Origin: Alistipes sp.
GTDB taxonomy: Bacteria; Bacteroidota; Bacteroidia; Bacteroidales; Rikenellaceae
Length of the DNA stretch: 64,000 nucleotides
NCBI GenBank assembly: GCA_017937125.1
Contig: JAGBEH010000001.1
Location: 124,001-188,000, forward strand
Direction of reading: 5' to 3'
Made by a program: the position numbers and the translations under genes. Shown one piece after another: positions 1 to 9,022 of the stretch. The notes under the pieces are model-generated. The model made no database searches and had not been told where the DNA came from. It saw only the letters and a program-made list of their open reading frames with translations. The first letter of the stretch is position 1; every line of letters begins with the position of its first letter.

Positions 1-396
1 GACAAGGTGGTGGTTACCGATGCGGGAGACTCGGCGAACGTGCAGGCCGGACAGATTATTTCGGTGCGCAAGCTGCGTGACGAGAATTCGAGCCTCAAGC
101 GTCGCGATATGAAACTCGTTCAGGTTCGCGACATCGTGCCTGCGACGTCCAACCAGGTGCTTCAGGGTATTACCCGTGCTGCATTGCAGACGTCGAGCTT
201 CATCTCGGCGGCATCGTTCCAGGAGACTACCAAAGTGCTCAACGAGGCTGCGATTCAGGGCAAGAGCGACCCGCTGGAGAACCTCAAGGAGAATGTCATT
301 TGCGGACATCTCATCCCCGGCGGTACGGGACTTCGCGATTACGACAATCTGGTTGTCGGCGCGAAAGCGGATATGGATATTCTTGCGGCGAAATAA
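1..396 (+). CDS. rpoC: DNA-directed RNA polymerase subunit beta' (C-terminal fragment)
   Basis: This is the last 131 codons of the beta' subunit of RNA polymerase; the gene begins before the window, so the reading frame is open from base 1. Recognisable C-terminal beta' segments are the stretch [20 protein letters not shown], the highly conserved [14 protein letters not shown], and the closing [14 protein letters not shown]. The C-terminal part of beta' helps form the base of the enzyme, where omega binds (family knowledge). The frame closes at a TAA and a strong intrinsic terminator follows 21 bases later, so this is the end of the rpoBC transcript. No frameshift is seen. Confidence 0.97.
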   Translation, partial: DKVVVTDAGDSANVQAGQIISVRKLRDENSSLKRRDMKLVQVRDIVPATSNQVLQGITRAALQTSSFISAASFQETTKVLNEAAIQGKSDPLENLKENVICGHLIPGGTGLRDYDNLVVGAKADMDILAAK

Positions 397-417
397 CGGC
401 CGTTCGGATAATATTGA

Positions 418-462
418 AAGCGGAGCGGAGATACTCGAAAGAGTTCTCCGCTCCGCTTTTTT
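418..462 (+). terminator. Intrinsic terminator of rpoC
   Basis: The arms AGCGGAGCGGAGA and TCTCCGCTCCGCT flank a short loop and are followed by a run of T. It sits just after the rpoC stop and before the convergent amidase gene. Confidence 0.9.
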
Positions 463-496
463 ATGCGTTTGTACGGCGGTAAATTATCTTGCCGCG

Positions 497-1546
497 TTAT
501 TCGGCTCCGATACTTTGGAATACGAACGGCGCCGAGGGTGTGAAATGGGCGGTGCAGTTGCCTATATATTCATTGTCCGACTCGGGGGCGAGCATTTTGA
601 CTTGCGCACCTTCTGCAAAGTCGGCGTCCTTGAAATCTACCCACAGCAGGAACGGGTAGAGGGTCGATTCGTAGAAGTATCGCAGATTTTTCTGGTCGGA
701 GACCGTGCGCCAACGTGTGGAGGCTATGTTGGGCTCGGAGGGGGTGCTGATGCCGAACGGGACGGAGACGTTGCGTATCACTCCGAACAGGGCTGCAGCT
801 GCCGTGCGCATATCGTCCGTCTTGGGCACTACGCCTATGTAGAATGATGCGCGGACGAAGCGGTCGGCGGCGCGGTTTGTTCCGGGCAGGAATATCAACC
901 CGCCGATATTGTTCCAATAGTCGTCGAGTGCGAGTTGTTGATCGAATACGGGCGAGTTCGTCATAACGGTATAGGCGCGATTGTGATGAATTTTGAGGCG
1001 GCCGTCGATATATTCGAATATGGCGCTGTCGCCCGAAGCGTCCGATATGGAGAGATGGAGCGTCGCCGTGCGCGATCCGTCGGGCATCTTGTCCGTAATG
1101 ACGTCGAATTCGTTGCGGGATAGTGCGGTTACGGCCTCGTTTACCGTAGCGAAATTATCGAGAACGTATTGCGCCCATACGGAAATCGATAGTGCGGGAC
1201 GTTTAGGATTGAGCGCAGGGTATTTCGATTCAGCCAGCCACAGCAGATTGGCTACCAGCCCTTTTTCGTTCATTCCGTCGGTCGTGCAGATGTCGTAGGC
1301 GGCCGTTATGACGCTGCCGTATTTCGAGCGCCATTCTACCGAGTTAGCTCCTGCCGCACCGTTGCGTCTCATTCCGCGAGGAAAGATCCAAAGATTGCTG
1401 TGCGGATTCTCGCTCCAGTCCATAGTTCGGCCTGTCATAACGGTGTTGTTCGGGCCCTGATAGAGAACTCTGGTGCAGGCTGCTGACGTCTCGCAGTCCG
1501 CAACGGCCATAATTGCCGCAAAAATGAATATGAGATGATATTTCAT
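497..1546 (-). CDS. Linear amide C-N hydrolase, choloylglycine hydrolase family
   Basis: An Ntn-type hydrolase of the bile salt hydrolase / penicillin V acylase family, 349 residues. A signal peptide (about 1-23) ends immediately before Cys24, so cleavage would expose Cys24 as the N-terminal nucleophile. Active-site residues keep the family spacing: Arg40 (16 after Cys), Asp43 in TMDW (19 after Cys), Asn197 in TNSP and Arg229 in DRFVR. The signal peptide implies a periplasmic enzyme. It may deconjugate bile salts or hydrolyse other linear amides; the substrate cannot be told from sequence. It is convergent with rpoC and divergent from the HAD gene, so probably monocistronic. A Cys at residue 18 is an alternative but poor lipobox. 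Confidence 0.88.
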   Translation of the reverse strand: MKYHLIFIFAAIMAVADCETSAACTRVLYQGPNNTVMTGRTMDWSENPHSNLWIFPRGMRRNGAAGANSVEWRSKYGSVITAAYDICTTDGMNEKGLVANLLWLAESKYPALNPKRPALSISVWAQYVLDNFATVNEAVTALSRNEFDVITDKMPDGSRTATLHLSISDASGDSAIFEYIDGRLKIHHNRAYTVMTNSPVFDQQLALDDYWNNIGGLIFLPGTNRAADRFVRASFYIGVVPKTDDMRTAAAALFGVIRNVSVPFGISTPSEPNIASTRWRTVSDQKNLRYFYESTLYPFLLWVDFKDADFAEGAQVKMLAPESDNEYIGNCTAHFTPSAPFVFQSIGAE

Positions 1547-1643
1547 AATACGATGTTTTTCGTGTGAGGGAGCAAACCGTATGCCGCCGTATGGGGATTT
1601 ATCGGGAAAATTTCAGTACCTTTATCAGGTAAAATGCAAGACT

Positions 1644-2252
1644 ATGGATATAAGGAATATAATTTTCGATTTCGGCGGCGTTCTGCTCGACTGGAATCCG
1701 CGCTATCTCTATCGCGAAATTTTCGATGACGACGAACGTATGGAGTATTTTCTTGCGCACATCTGTACTACGGAGTGGAATGCGGAGCAGGATGCGGGAC
1801 GTACGTGGGCGGAGGCGGTTGCGGTATTGCAGGCGCAGCATCCCGAGTACGCCGATCTGATACGGTTGTATGCCGACGGCTGGCCGAAGATGTTGAACGG
1901 GGAATTTCCCGAGTCGGTGGCTCTGCTGCACCGCCTGAAAGCTGCCGGATATGCGGTTTACGGTTTGACGAACTGGTCGGCGGAGACTTTCCCCGTTGCT
2001 CTTGAACGGTTCGGGTTCTTGCAGGAACTGGACGGAATCGTGGTTTCGGGCGAAGAGAAGGTGATGAAACCCGACGAACGCATCTATCGCATACTGCTCG
2101 ACCGCTACGGATTGAAGGCTGACGAGTCGGTGTTTATCGACGATAATGCTCCGAATGTGGCCGCAGCCGAACGGCTGGGCATTCACGGCATATTGTTCGA
2201 CAATGCGGATAATGTGGCAGCGCATCTGCGCAAATCGGGCGTGAGGGTCTGA
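1644..2252 (+). CDS. HAD-family (subfamily IA) phosphatase
   Basis: A 202-residue HAD-superfamily hydrolase. Motif I is FDFGGVLLDW, with nucleophile Asp9 but Gly instead of the usual second Asp, as in YihX-like sugar-phosphate phosphatases and haloacid dehalogenases. Motif II is the Thr in GLTNWS, motif III the Lys in EEKVMKPDE, motif IV the acidic pair in VFIDDN. An insert of about 70 residues between motifs I and II is the helical cap. The start at 1644 is chosen because motif I normally lies near the N-terminus and a promoter-like TACCTTTA (1617-1624) sits between this ATG and the upstream in-frame ATG at 1581. The substrate is unknown; sugar phosphates are a guess from the family. Confidence 0.85.
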   Translation: MDIRNIIFDFGGVLLDWNPRYLYREIFDDDERMEYFLAHICTTEWNAEQDAGRTWAEAVAVLQAQHPEYADLIRLYADGWPKMLNGEFPESVALLHRLKAAGYAVYGLTNWSAETFPVALERFGFLQELDGIVVSGEEKVMKPDERIYRILLDRYGLKADESVFIDDNAPNVAAAERLGIHGILFDNADNVAAHLRKSGVRV

Positions 2253-2312
2253 AACGGGGGTGTGCGCTTTATGTCGAAATACGCCGTCGGAGATCTCCGA
2301 CGGCGTATCCCG

Positions 2313-4874
2313 TTATCTCATCTCGGCCCGTCGGCGTCGCCCTTTTTCGGTCTGGGCTTTCCAGTCCGTATTGGCTTCGAGCCAGTCTGTAACCTCGCGG
2401 GAAAGGGTTTCGTTGCGGTCGTACCATCGGCCGCTCTCTATAAGTTCGCGCTTGTAATTGTCTATGCGTTCCGCTATGGGGAACGACGGGCGCGGCAGCA
2501 TTTCTTTCTCTGCGCGCTGCGTGGGGCGTATTATGCGGCGGAATACGCTGTCCTGCGACGGACGGCGCTCCTCCTGCCACGTGAACCCTTGCAGGAACAG
2601 CGGCTGCGTTTCGGGTATCTTGTCCATCGGGTAGATTATGTAAGTCGGACTGCCGCGATAGGTTATTCCCGAAATCTGCTTGTCCTCGATGTAGAATGTC
2701 ATATCCGCACTCTCTATATACATCAGTCCCTGCACCTCGGGCGAACCGTCTTCCTGCATATAATATATCGTCTGCGCATTGCCGTTTACATCGTCGCGAT
2801 AAATTTCGTTGTCGCGGAACCGCGAAACCATCGTCTTGCCCGCCACCTGATTGAAGTGCAGGGTGTCGATCTTGGATATCATCATCGGCTTGCCGATGAA
2901 CTCGGCATAATCCAGAGCTTGGTTCCTGGTGTGGATATCCGTACTCTCGGATGTGATCTGGTTCTGCTCGTGCCATAGTATCGGCTCGATGTACATATGT
3001 ATTACCGAGTCGATCGTGGACGAGGATACGGAGTCGCACACGGCCTGAAAATCGGAGCGATACATCTTTACGTTTCGGTATCCGCGTATCAGACGGTATG
3101 TCGTGTCCGATGCCGACGAATCTGCGGCAAGCGAGTCGGCCGCGAGCGAATCGGCCGACCAGACGGCAAGCAGCGAGTCGTAGCGGGAACCGAAAATCGA
3201 GTCGTAGAGGAGCATATCGGCCGTACTGATGCTGTCGGCCAGTGCCACTGCCGCGGAATCGGCGGGCGGCACTTTGATGCCCTTGCGTGTCAGTCGGTCG
3301 AGCATCTTCTTTTTGCGCAGCTCTTCACGGGCGAGGTTTTTCGCTTTCGTTACGGAGTCGCGCATCTCCTGCCGCTGCAACTGGGCGGTACGCTTGGCCT
3401 GACGGCGGTCGGCGATGGAGTCGAGCTTGATTTTCATAAGCTCTTCCTTCTTTTTACGCTTGTCCTCGGCCTCTTTTTTCTTGCGTTCCTTCTCGGCTTT
3501 CGCTATTTCGAGCAGCTTGGCCTTGCGCTCCTCCTTCGTCATTTCCGAGAGCGGTTTCTCCTGTTCCCCTTCGGCTGTGACCTGTGCGTTGTCTCCGTTC
3601 TGTCCCTCCGCCGTCGTGTCGGTGCTTTCGGACTTCGGACCGTCCGAGCGGGTGCTGTCGGCAAGTTCGGGAGCAGGTATCGTTTCGCGCGTATGCAGGC
3701 TGTCGGCAGCTGCTGCGGGCGCTATCGCCGAACCGTTGTTCTTCTCGGGCCGTATCTTGTCCGCGCCTTTGCGTCGCTCGGGCACCTTGTCCTTTTTGTC
3801 GGATTCGGGGACGGCGCGGTGCGTACTGTCGGCGACGGCTTCGGGCTCCGCGGCAATATCGGCGGAGCGTAAAGCCTCTTCACGGTCCTGAAGCGTCGTT
3901 CTGGTGTGGAGCGTTATGGTGTCGGAGCGCATAAAGAGCGAGTCGCCCTGCTGCGGGTCGTATCCTATGACGGACGGATTGCGGGTGAGAAACGCATCTC
4001 CCGGTTCCTTCCAGTATTCGCCCCAGTCGCCGAAAGCGAGAGTCTTATGTTCCTGGTCGTCGATTTGTATGTCGTTGCGCAGAAGCGCGTATCCGCGTTC
4101 GCGATAGTAATCGAGGCTGTCGCTCCAGACTTCCTGTTTTTCGGTGAGGATATATCCGTTGAGGGTGATTACGTATTTGTTGTCGTCCTTGTCGTATGCG
4201 CCGCGATCGGCATAGAGGTACTCGCCTTTGTCGTTCCAGATGTTGGTGTTGGAGAAGAATCGGGCGTGGTCGGTGGCTATGTTGTAGATGACCGAATCCC
4301 CGTCCATCTGATACTCCTCGCTGCGCATCTCCACATTCTCCACGCATATTATCTCGCGGGTGTCGGCGTAGTAGTAGCCGCGGTCGGATTCGAGCATATT
4401 CTCCTTGTTCGTCACTACACCGCCTCCGCCGAATCGGCCGATGTTCGTTTTGGTGTTGAAACTGAAATCGTAGGTATAGAGCGTCGCATCGCCGTCGATG
4501 ACCTTTACCAATTGCGAGTAGATGCGCGCCTCGTCGATTTCGCCGTTATAGTCGGCGCGGTCTCCGTATGCGTAGGTGTCGCCTTTGTTTATCAGCACGT
4601 TGCCGAAACATTCGAGTCTCTGGTCGTTGTACCGCACGGCGCTGTCGCTCATAATGACGGCGCCGTTGTGGTGTGCCACGAAATTCCCGACCAGACAGTA
4701 TACCGTCGAGTCGTTGCCCGTGTCGTAGGGATATACTATGTCGGCTTTCAGATCTATGAGTTTCTCGTCGGCGGAGTGCGGGTCGGGACGCGTTTGCGCC
4801 GAATCGCCCTCATAGGCGACGGCGAATCCGCTTATGATGCCGACTATAATCAATATGGAGACGAACTTGCGCAC
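2313..4874 (-). CDS. OstA/LptA-like envelope protein with a charged linker
   Basis: An exported protein of 853 residues: signal peptide about 1-20, then an OstA-like N-terminal domain (about 35-330) of repeating beta strands typical of the LptA/LptD jelly-roll. A middle segment (about 340-600) is Pro/Ala/Ser/Asp-rich and then very Lys/Glu/Arg-rich, predicted as disordered plus coiled coil, ending in Asp-Ser-Leu repeats. A second OstA-like beta segment (about 610-800) follows. LptA-type proteins bridge lipopolysaccharide across the periplasm; this role is inferred. It is the last gene of an operon with two parvulin-type PPIases (gap 4 bases), a typical outer-membrane-biogenesis grouping. There is no LptD-like C-terminal barrel. 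Confidence 0.82.
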   Translation of the reverse strand: MRKFVSILIIVGIISGFAVAYEGDSAQTRPDPHSADEKLIDLKADIVYPYDTGNDSTVYCLVGNFVAHHNGAVIMSDSAVRYNDQRLECFGNVLINKGDTYAYGDRADYNGEIDEARIYSQLVKVIDGDATLYTYDFSFNTKTNIGRFGGGGVVTNKENMLESDRGYYYADTREIICVENVEMRSEEYQMDGDSVIYNIATDHARFFSNTNIWNDKGEYLYADRGAYDKDDNKYVITLNGYILTEKQEVWSDSLDYYRERGYALLRNDIQIDDQEHKTLAFGDWGEYWKEPGDAFLTRNPSVIGYDPQQGDSLFMRSDTITLHTRTTLQDREEALRSADIAAEPEAVADSTHRAVPESDKKDKVPERRKGADKIRPEKNNGSAIAPAAAADSLHTRETIPAPELADSTRSDGPKSESTDTTAEGQNGDNAQVTAEGEQEKPLSEMTKEERKAKLLEIAKAEKERKKKEAEDKRKKKEELMKIKLDSIADRRQAKRTAQLQRQEMRDSVTKAKNLAREELRKKKMLDRLTRKGIKVPPADSAAVALADSISTADMLLYDSIFGSRYDSLLAVWSADSLAADSLAADSSASDTTYRLIRGYRNVKMYRSDFQAVCDSVSSSTIDSVIHMYIEPILWHEQNQITSESTDIHTRNQALDYAEFIGKPMMISKIDTLHFNQVAGKTMVSRFRDNEIYRDDVNGNAQTIYYMQEDGSPEVQGLMYIESADMTFYIEDKQISGITYRGSPTYIIYPMDKIPETQPLFLQGFTWQEERRPSQDSVFRRIIRPTQRAEKEMLPRPSFPIAERIDNYKRELIESGRWYDRNETLSREVTDWLEANTDWKAQTEKGRRRRAEMR

Positions 4875-4878
4875 GCGG

Positions 4879-6291
4879 CTATTTCACCCAATGTTTGTTC
4901 ATAAACTCTCCGTTGCGGAATTCGGGGTCGATATAGACGTACATCGCATCGATCTTCTTGTTGAGCCATTTGTTGAAGACCTTCTCCTGCTTGTCCGCGA
5001 CGGCCATATTTTCGAGCCGCAGATAATCGTCCTTGAGCGATGCGGGGTGGGGCGGTATGACCTCCACCAACTTTACGATCTTGCTCAGCAGGTTGCCGAC
5101 GAGGTCCTGGCTCTGGAATGCTGGCGATATTTCTCCTACTTTCAGACGGCGTATGGCGTTGTAGTCTTCGATGCTCTTTCCGGTGCCCATACCGAAATCC
5201 TCCTTAAGGAAACGCGTGGCTGTAAGCTTGGCGTCGAAAGCCTGATAACGCTCCAGAAGGTCGTGGTTCGAGACTATGCCGCCGTTCATCTTCGAGTGGG
5301 CGTCGTCCGAAAATTCGGCCGCGGCCGCCTCGAAGGTTATCGAGTCGCGGCGTATGAGGTCCGCAATGCTGTCGAGCATCTCCATCGGCTCTATAAGCTC
5401 CTCGGTCGTATATGTCGGACGCAGCAGTATGTGTCGGCAATGATAGAGATTGCCTTTCTTGTCTATGAGTTGTATGAGGTGGAATCCGAACTCGGTCTCC
5501 ACTACCTCCGACACCTGCCCCGGTTTCAGTTCCGCCAGCGCGTCGGCGAAAGGCTGGACGAAGCCCGCAAGCTCCATAGGGTCCATCTCGCCTCCGCGGA
5601 TTGCCGACCCGTCTACGGAGTACATCCTCGCCATAACGGCGAATTTGGTCTTGCCGGTTATTATGCGTTCGCGCATTTCGAGCAGACGCTCGCGCGTACG
5701 CTGTTTGGCATCGACCATCGATTTAGGGAATTTGGTTATCTGGGCATATACGTACTGCTCGGCGATCGTCGGCAGGCTGTCCTTGTCGAGGCTGTTGTAG
5801 AAGTGTTCGACCTCTCCGGGGGTGACCGTTACCTTGCCCGTGATTTCATTCTGCATAGCCGCTGCGTAGGACTGCTCCTCGTAGCGCCGACGCAGCATCT
5901 CCCGCAGGTTGAAAATCGGCATATGGTTCTTTGCCTCGAGCGCCGTTATGGACCCCTCCTGTTCGACCATTGCGCTGACGTGGGACTCTACGCGCTGCGC
6001 TATTTCGCCCGTGTTTATCTGCACGGAGTCGATGAGCGCCTGATTATAGAGCAGTTTCTGCAACAGCAGGGCTTCGAGCGCCTCGTTGAGGGGGTCGCGG
6101 TCGGAGGTGTATCCCGCTTCGCGGCGCTGCTCGGTGAGACGTTGGGCCGTCTCCGTCATCTCGGAGTACAGTATCGACGAACTGCCGACCACGGCGACGA
6201 CCTTGTCGAGCATCACCCTCTTTTTCTGCGCATCGGCTCCCGCGGATGCAAACAGCGCAATAGCCAGCAGTAACAATCCTTTTTTCAACAT
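4879..6291 (-). CDS. SurA-like periplasmic peptidyl-prolyl cis-trans isomerase
   Basis: A 470-residue exported protein: signal peptide about 1-21, an N-terminal chaperone segment beginning LDKVVAVVGSSSILYSE (the SurA_N pattern), then two parvulin/PpiC-type domains. The first (about 175-280) contains RGGEMDPMELAGFVQPFADA and ends FGFHLIQLIDKKG; the second (about 285-390) is more diverged, with HILLRP and NGGIVS. A SurA-type helical C-terminus follows. SurA chaperones unfolded outer-membrane proteins and isomerises prolyl bonds. The gene lies 11 bases after another PPIase and 4 bases before the OstA-like gene. Assignment to the SurA family is firm; the specific clients are not known. Confidence 0.9.
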   Translation of the reverse strand: MLKKGLLLLAIALFASAGADAQKKRVMLDKVVAVVGSSSILYSEMTETAQRLTEQRREAGYTSDRDPLNEALEALLLQKLLYNQALIDSVQINTGEIAQRVESHVSAMVEQEGSITALEAKNHMPIFNLREMLRRRYEEQSYAAAMQNEITGKVTVTPGEVEHFYNSLDKDSLPTIAEQYVYAQITKFPKSMVDAKQRTRERLLEMRERIITGKTKFAVMARMYSVDGSAIRGGEMDPMELAGFVQPFADALAELKPGQVSEVVETEFGFHLIQLIDKKGNLYHCRHILLRPTYTTEELIEPMEMLDSIADLIRRDSITFEAAAAEFSDDAHSKMNGGIVSNHDLLERYQAFDAKLTATRFLKEDFGMGTGKSIEDYNAIRRLKVGEISPAFQSQDLVGNLLSKIVKLVEVIPPHPASLKDDYLRLENMAVADKQEKVFNKWLNKKIDAMYVYIDPEFRNGEFMNKHWVK

Positions 6292-6302
6292 ATCAGGTGT
6301 AT

Positions 6303-7181
6303 CTATTCGTTTTTATTCTCTTTTACGTATATGCGCGCGTGGCCGTTTTCGATGGCCGTCCGCAAAATCTCCTCTTCGTGCGCCCGTATTATCTCGCCGT
6401 ACCGCTGCGTTTTCAGTACGCGGGCTATCGTCTCGCGCGTCATCTCCAACGGCTGCACCTCTCCCTTGTTGAGAACCGCCGTGATGCGGAAATAGTATTG
6501 AATCCCGTCGGCGTTCATCTTCTGTACGTCGCTTTTGGTGAGCAGCGAATCGTAATTGCGCGAGCGCATCGTGGGCAACAACGCAAGGAACTCGCCGAAG
6601 TCCGTCCATTCGGTTATTTCGTGCAGCGCGAAATTGTTTTTCGTGCATATGTCGCGGAAATACTGGCGGGCGTCGGGCTTGGTCGATTTCATCGCCTCGA
6701 GCAGTTTGTCCTTGCGGCGGAACTTCTCGCCGAATGCGACCACTACGCCCTTGACGACGGTTTTGTCGAGCCTGAAATCCGATTTGTGGGCGTTGTAATA
6801 GGCTTCGATGTCGGCATCCGAAATTTCGGAATCGGGTTCGGTGTCGATATAGTACTGTTCGATTTTGCGTATCAGCAGCGACTGGCGGTACTCCTCGACC
6901 TTGGCCTCTATGTCGTCGGCCGACGACGGGAAGAGCAGCTCGGCCTCCTGCACCTTCAGCTGTTTGGTTATCCAGCGGTCGATGTACATATCCACGAATT
7001 GCAGGCTGTCGGCACTGGATAACGATTTCGGGACTACGTGTTCGACGTCAGATACGCGCAGGTCCTTGCGACCCACACGGGCCACGGTCATATCGTCCAC
7101 GAAATAGTTCGGCAACTCCTGACAGGATGCGAACCCCATAACGACGACTGCAAACAGTGCTATTTCAGTGAAAAAACGCAT
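6303..7181 (-). CDS. PpiC/SurA-related periplasmic lipoprotein
   Basis: A 292-residue lipoprotein: signal peptide with lipobox GFASC (Cys20), then a SurA_N-like helical chaperone segment (VARVGRKDLRVSDVEHVVPK onward) and a region (about 125-270) in the position of a parvulin domain but with weak catalytic motifs. It resembles the PPIase-like lipoproteins that precede SurA in Bacteroidota. It is first in the three-gene operon with the SurA-like and OstA-like genes. A TATATTTG promoter element lies 12 bases upstream of the ATG, giving a leader of only a few bases. It is more likely a chaperone than an active isomerase, but this is inference. Confidence 0.75.
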   Translation of the reverse strand: MRFFTEIALFAVVVMGFASCQELPNYFVDDMTVARVGRKDLRVSDVEHVVPKSLSSADSLQFVDMYIDRWITKQLKVQEAELLFPSSADDIEAKVEEYRQSLLIRKIEQYYIDTEPDSEISDADIEAYYNAHKSDFRLDKTVVKGVVVAFGEKFRRKDKLLEAMKSTKPDARQYFRDICTKNNFALHEITEWTDFGEFLALLPTMRSRNYDSLLTKSDVQKMNADGIQYYFRITAVLNKGEVQPLEMTRETIARVLKTQRYGEIIRAHEEEILRTAIENGHARIYVKENKNE

Positions 7182-7192
7182 AATCCGAAAGG

Positions 7193-7200
7193 CAAATATA
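7193..7200 (-). promoter_or_regulatory. -7 element TATATTTG of the PPIase-OstA operon
   Basis: An exact match to the Bacteroidota TAnnTTTG element, 12 bases before the start codon of the first PPIase gene. No clear -33 TTG is visible. Confidence 0.6.
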
Positions 7201-7239
7201 AGTATTTTACCCGAATTAACGTGCGACGGGGCGATATTA

Positions 7240-8109
7240 TTACTCTTGTACGGGATATTTTTCCCTGCGCCGTTCGGCTGCGAGACGGCGTGCGAGCGAG
7301 ACGAATCCGGCGAGGCATACGACTGCGGAGATGACGTAGATGCCGATGTATGTGTTGCGGTCGGGGATTATGTCCGAGAAAGTGCTGTCGCCCAATCCGA
7401 ACGATATGGCCGCCAGCGCAAGACAGTTATTGAGGGAGTGGAGGATTATCGACGAGAGTACGGACCGCGACCTGATGCATACGAATCCGAGTATCGACCC
7501 TATTATTAGGGCATTGACCATCGATGTTATCTGGCCGTGAATCGCAGAGAAGAACAGCGACGAGACTATCCATGCCACCGTGACGCCGTATTTCGCACGG
7601 AACGATTCGAGTATGATGCCGCGGCAGAGAAACTCCTCGAACAGCGGTGCGAGGACGACGGTTACGAGGATGGCGAAGAATCCGCGCCCGACGACGTTGG
7701 GCACGTCGGGCAGAAGCGTCAGCAGCGGTTCGATTACGATTTGCGCCGCTATCATCCAGACGAACGATCCGAGGATGAGTGCCGGATCGAGACCCGCCGC
7801 CGAAAAACGGGCGAGTTTGCCGCGCCCTCCGCGCAGGAGTCTGTAGCCGATGATTCCGCAGACGGACAACAGCATCGAGACGGGGTATACGATTACGAGC
7901 GACTGCGCCATTTGCAGTTGGGAGATCAGCGATATGTCGTCGTCGGGACTTTCGAGCAGCGTTATGTCGGGGATTTGCAGCCCGCAGGCCGTTGCCGCTA
8001 TGACGGCGATGTATTGCGATATGAATACCCACGCGCACATTGCGATGAAGTCGAATGCGTTCGGGAATACCCATCGGCGCGATGCGGCGCTTGTCTGTTC
8101 TGTCGTCAT
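7240..8109 (-). CDS. CPBP-family intramembrane metalloprotease
   Basis: A 289-residue polytopic membrane protein of the CPBP (Abi/CAAX prenyl protease-like) family. Motif 1 is FEEFLCRG, carrying the Glu-Glu and Arg expected for metal binding. Motif 2 is the His in FFSAIHGQ. Motif 3 is the His in SSIILHSLNN. At least seven hydrophobic segments surround them. The ATG at 8109 (MTTEQ) is chosen because a TACCTTTG promoter element (8147-8154) lies between it and an in-frame ATG at 8184. Known CPBP members process prenylated proteins or bacteriocin-related substrates; the substrate here is unknown. It is divergent from parA. Confidence 0.85.
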   Translation of the reverse strand: MTTEQTSAASRRWVFPNAFDFIAMCAWVFISQYIAVIAATACGLQIPDITLLESPDDDISLISQLQMAQSLVIVYPVSMLLSVCGIIGYRLLRGGRGKLARFSAAGLDPALILGSFVWMIAAQIVIEPLLTLLPDVPNVVGRGFFAILVTVVLAPLFEEFLCRGIILESFRAKYGVTVAWIVSSLFFSAIHGQITSMVNALIIGSILGFVCIRSRSVLSSIILHSLNNCLALAAISFGLGDSTFSDIIPDRNTYIGIYVISAVVCLAGFVSLARRLAAERRREKYPVQE

Positions 8110-8146
8110 AAAAAATATGGAAATACGTGGCCGCTTTACGGCAGGC

Positions 8147-8154
8147 CAAAGGTA
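8147..8154 (-). promoter_or_regulatory. -7 element TACCTTTG of the CPBP protease gene
   Basis: An exact TAnnTTTG match 38 bases upstream of the chosen ATG. It forms a divergent promoter pair with the parA promoter. Confidence 0.55.
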
Positions 8155-8171
8155 GGCAATTTTCGTGAAAA

Positions 8172-8203
8172 TTGCATATTTCAATTTAATTTTATTAAAT
8201 TTG
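8172..8203 (+). promoter_or_regulatory. Promoter of the parA-parB-DUF5683-mltD operon
   Basis: TTG at 8172-8174, a 21-base spacer, then TAAATTTG at 8196-8203, fitting the Bacteroidota housekeeping consensus. The parA ATG follows 35 bases later. Confidence 0.7.
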
Positions 8204-8238
8204 CCCGATTGTATCTCAAACCGAAAAAGAAGAAAATT

Positions 8239-9009
8239 ATGGCGAAAGTTGTGGCTCTGGCCAATCAGAAGGGCGGTGTCGGCAAGACGACGACGGCGAT
8301 AAACCTCTCGGCTTCAATCGCGCTGCTCGGGAAGAAAGTCCTGTTGCTCGATGCCGATCCGCAGGCTAATGCTACCTCGGGACTGGGCTTCGACATCAAT
8401 ATGGATGGCATTTACGAGTGCATTGCAGGTGTCAAAAAGGCGTCGGAGGTCATTGTCGCAAGCCCCGACGTGAAAAACCTGTGGCTGTTGCCGTCGAGCA
8501 TCGATCTGGTGGCGGCCGATACGGAACTCCCCTCGATGGAGAATGCGCATCGGGTGATAAAAGGCATCGTGGATGAGGTGCGCGACGATTTCGATTATAT
8601 TTTCATCGACTGTTCGCCTTCGCTCGGATATACGACTGTAAATATCCTTACGGCCGCCGATTCCGTGCTTATTCCCGTGCAGTGCGAATATCTGGCGCTG
8701 GAAGGGTTGAGCAAACTGCTCAATACCATCAAGAAAGTGAAGAGCGGGCTTAACCCGTCGCTCGAAATCGACGGATTCGTACTGACGATGTATATGCGCA
8801 ACCGCCTGAACAATCAGGTGGCCAACGAGGTGCGCGAGCACTTCGGACCGCTGGCGTTCGACACGGTCATCCAGCGCAACATACGTCTGGGCGAGGCTCC
8901 TTCGCACGGGAAGCCGATCGTTATATACGATGCGGCGGCCGTGGGGGCGGCGAATTATCTCACGCTGGCGCGGGAGTATCTGATGCGTGAGCGCAAATCG
9001 AAAAAATAA
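8239..9009 (+). CDS. parA: Chromosome-partitioning ATPase ParA (Soj)
   Basis: A 256-residue ParA/MinD-family ATPase. The deviant Walker A motif KGGVGKTT (residues 11-18) has both the signature and catalytic lysines (Lys11, Lys16). Switch I/Walker A' is LLLDADPQANAT and Walker B is FIDCSPSLG. ParA binds DNA nonspecifically as an ATP dimer and moves ParB-parS complexes to separate chromosome origins. The start is fixed by the motif position and by the promoter immediately upstream. It is the first gene of a tight operon with parB (13-base gap). Chromosomal Soj-type rather than plasmid ParA is inferred from the housekeeping neighbours. Confidence 0.96.
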   Translation: MAKVVALANQKGGVGKTTTAINLSASIALLGKKVLLLDADPQANATSGLGFDINMDGIYECIAGVKKASEVIVASPDVKNLWLLPSSIDLVAADTELPSMENAHRVIKGIVDEVRDDFDYIFIDCSPSLGYTTVNILTAADSVLIPVQCEYLALEGLSKLLNTIKKVKSGLNPSLEIDGFVLTMYMRNRLNNQVANEVREHFGPLAFDTVIQRNIRLGEAPSHGKPIVIYDAAAVGAANYLTLAREYLMRERKSKK

Positions 9010-9022
9010 AAAAGACGATATT

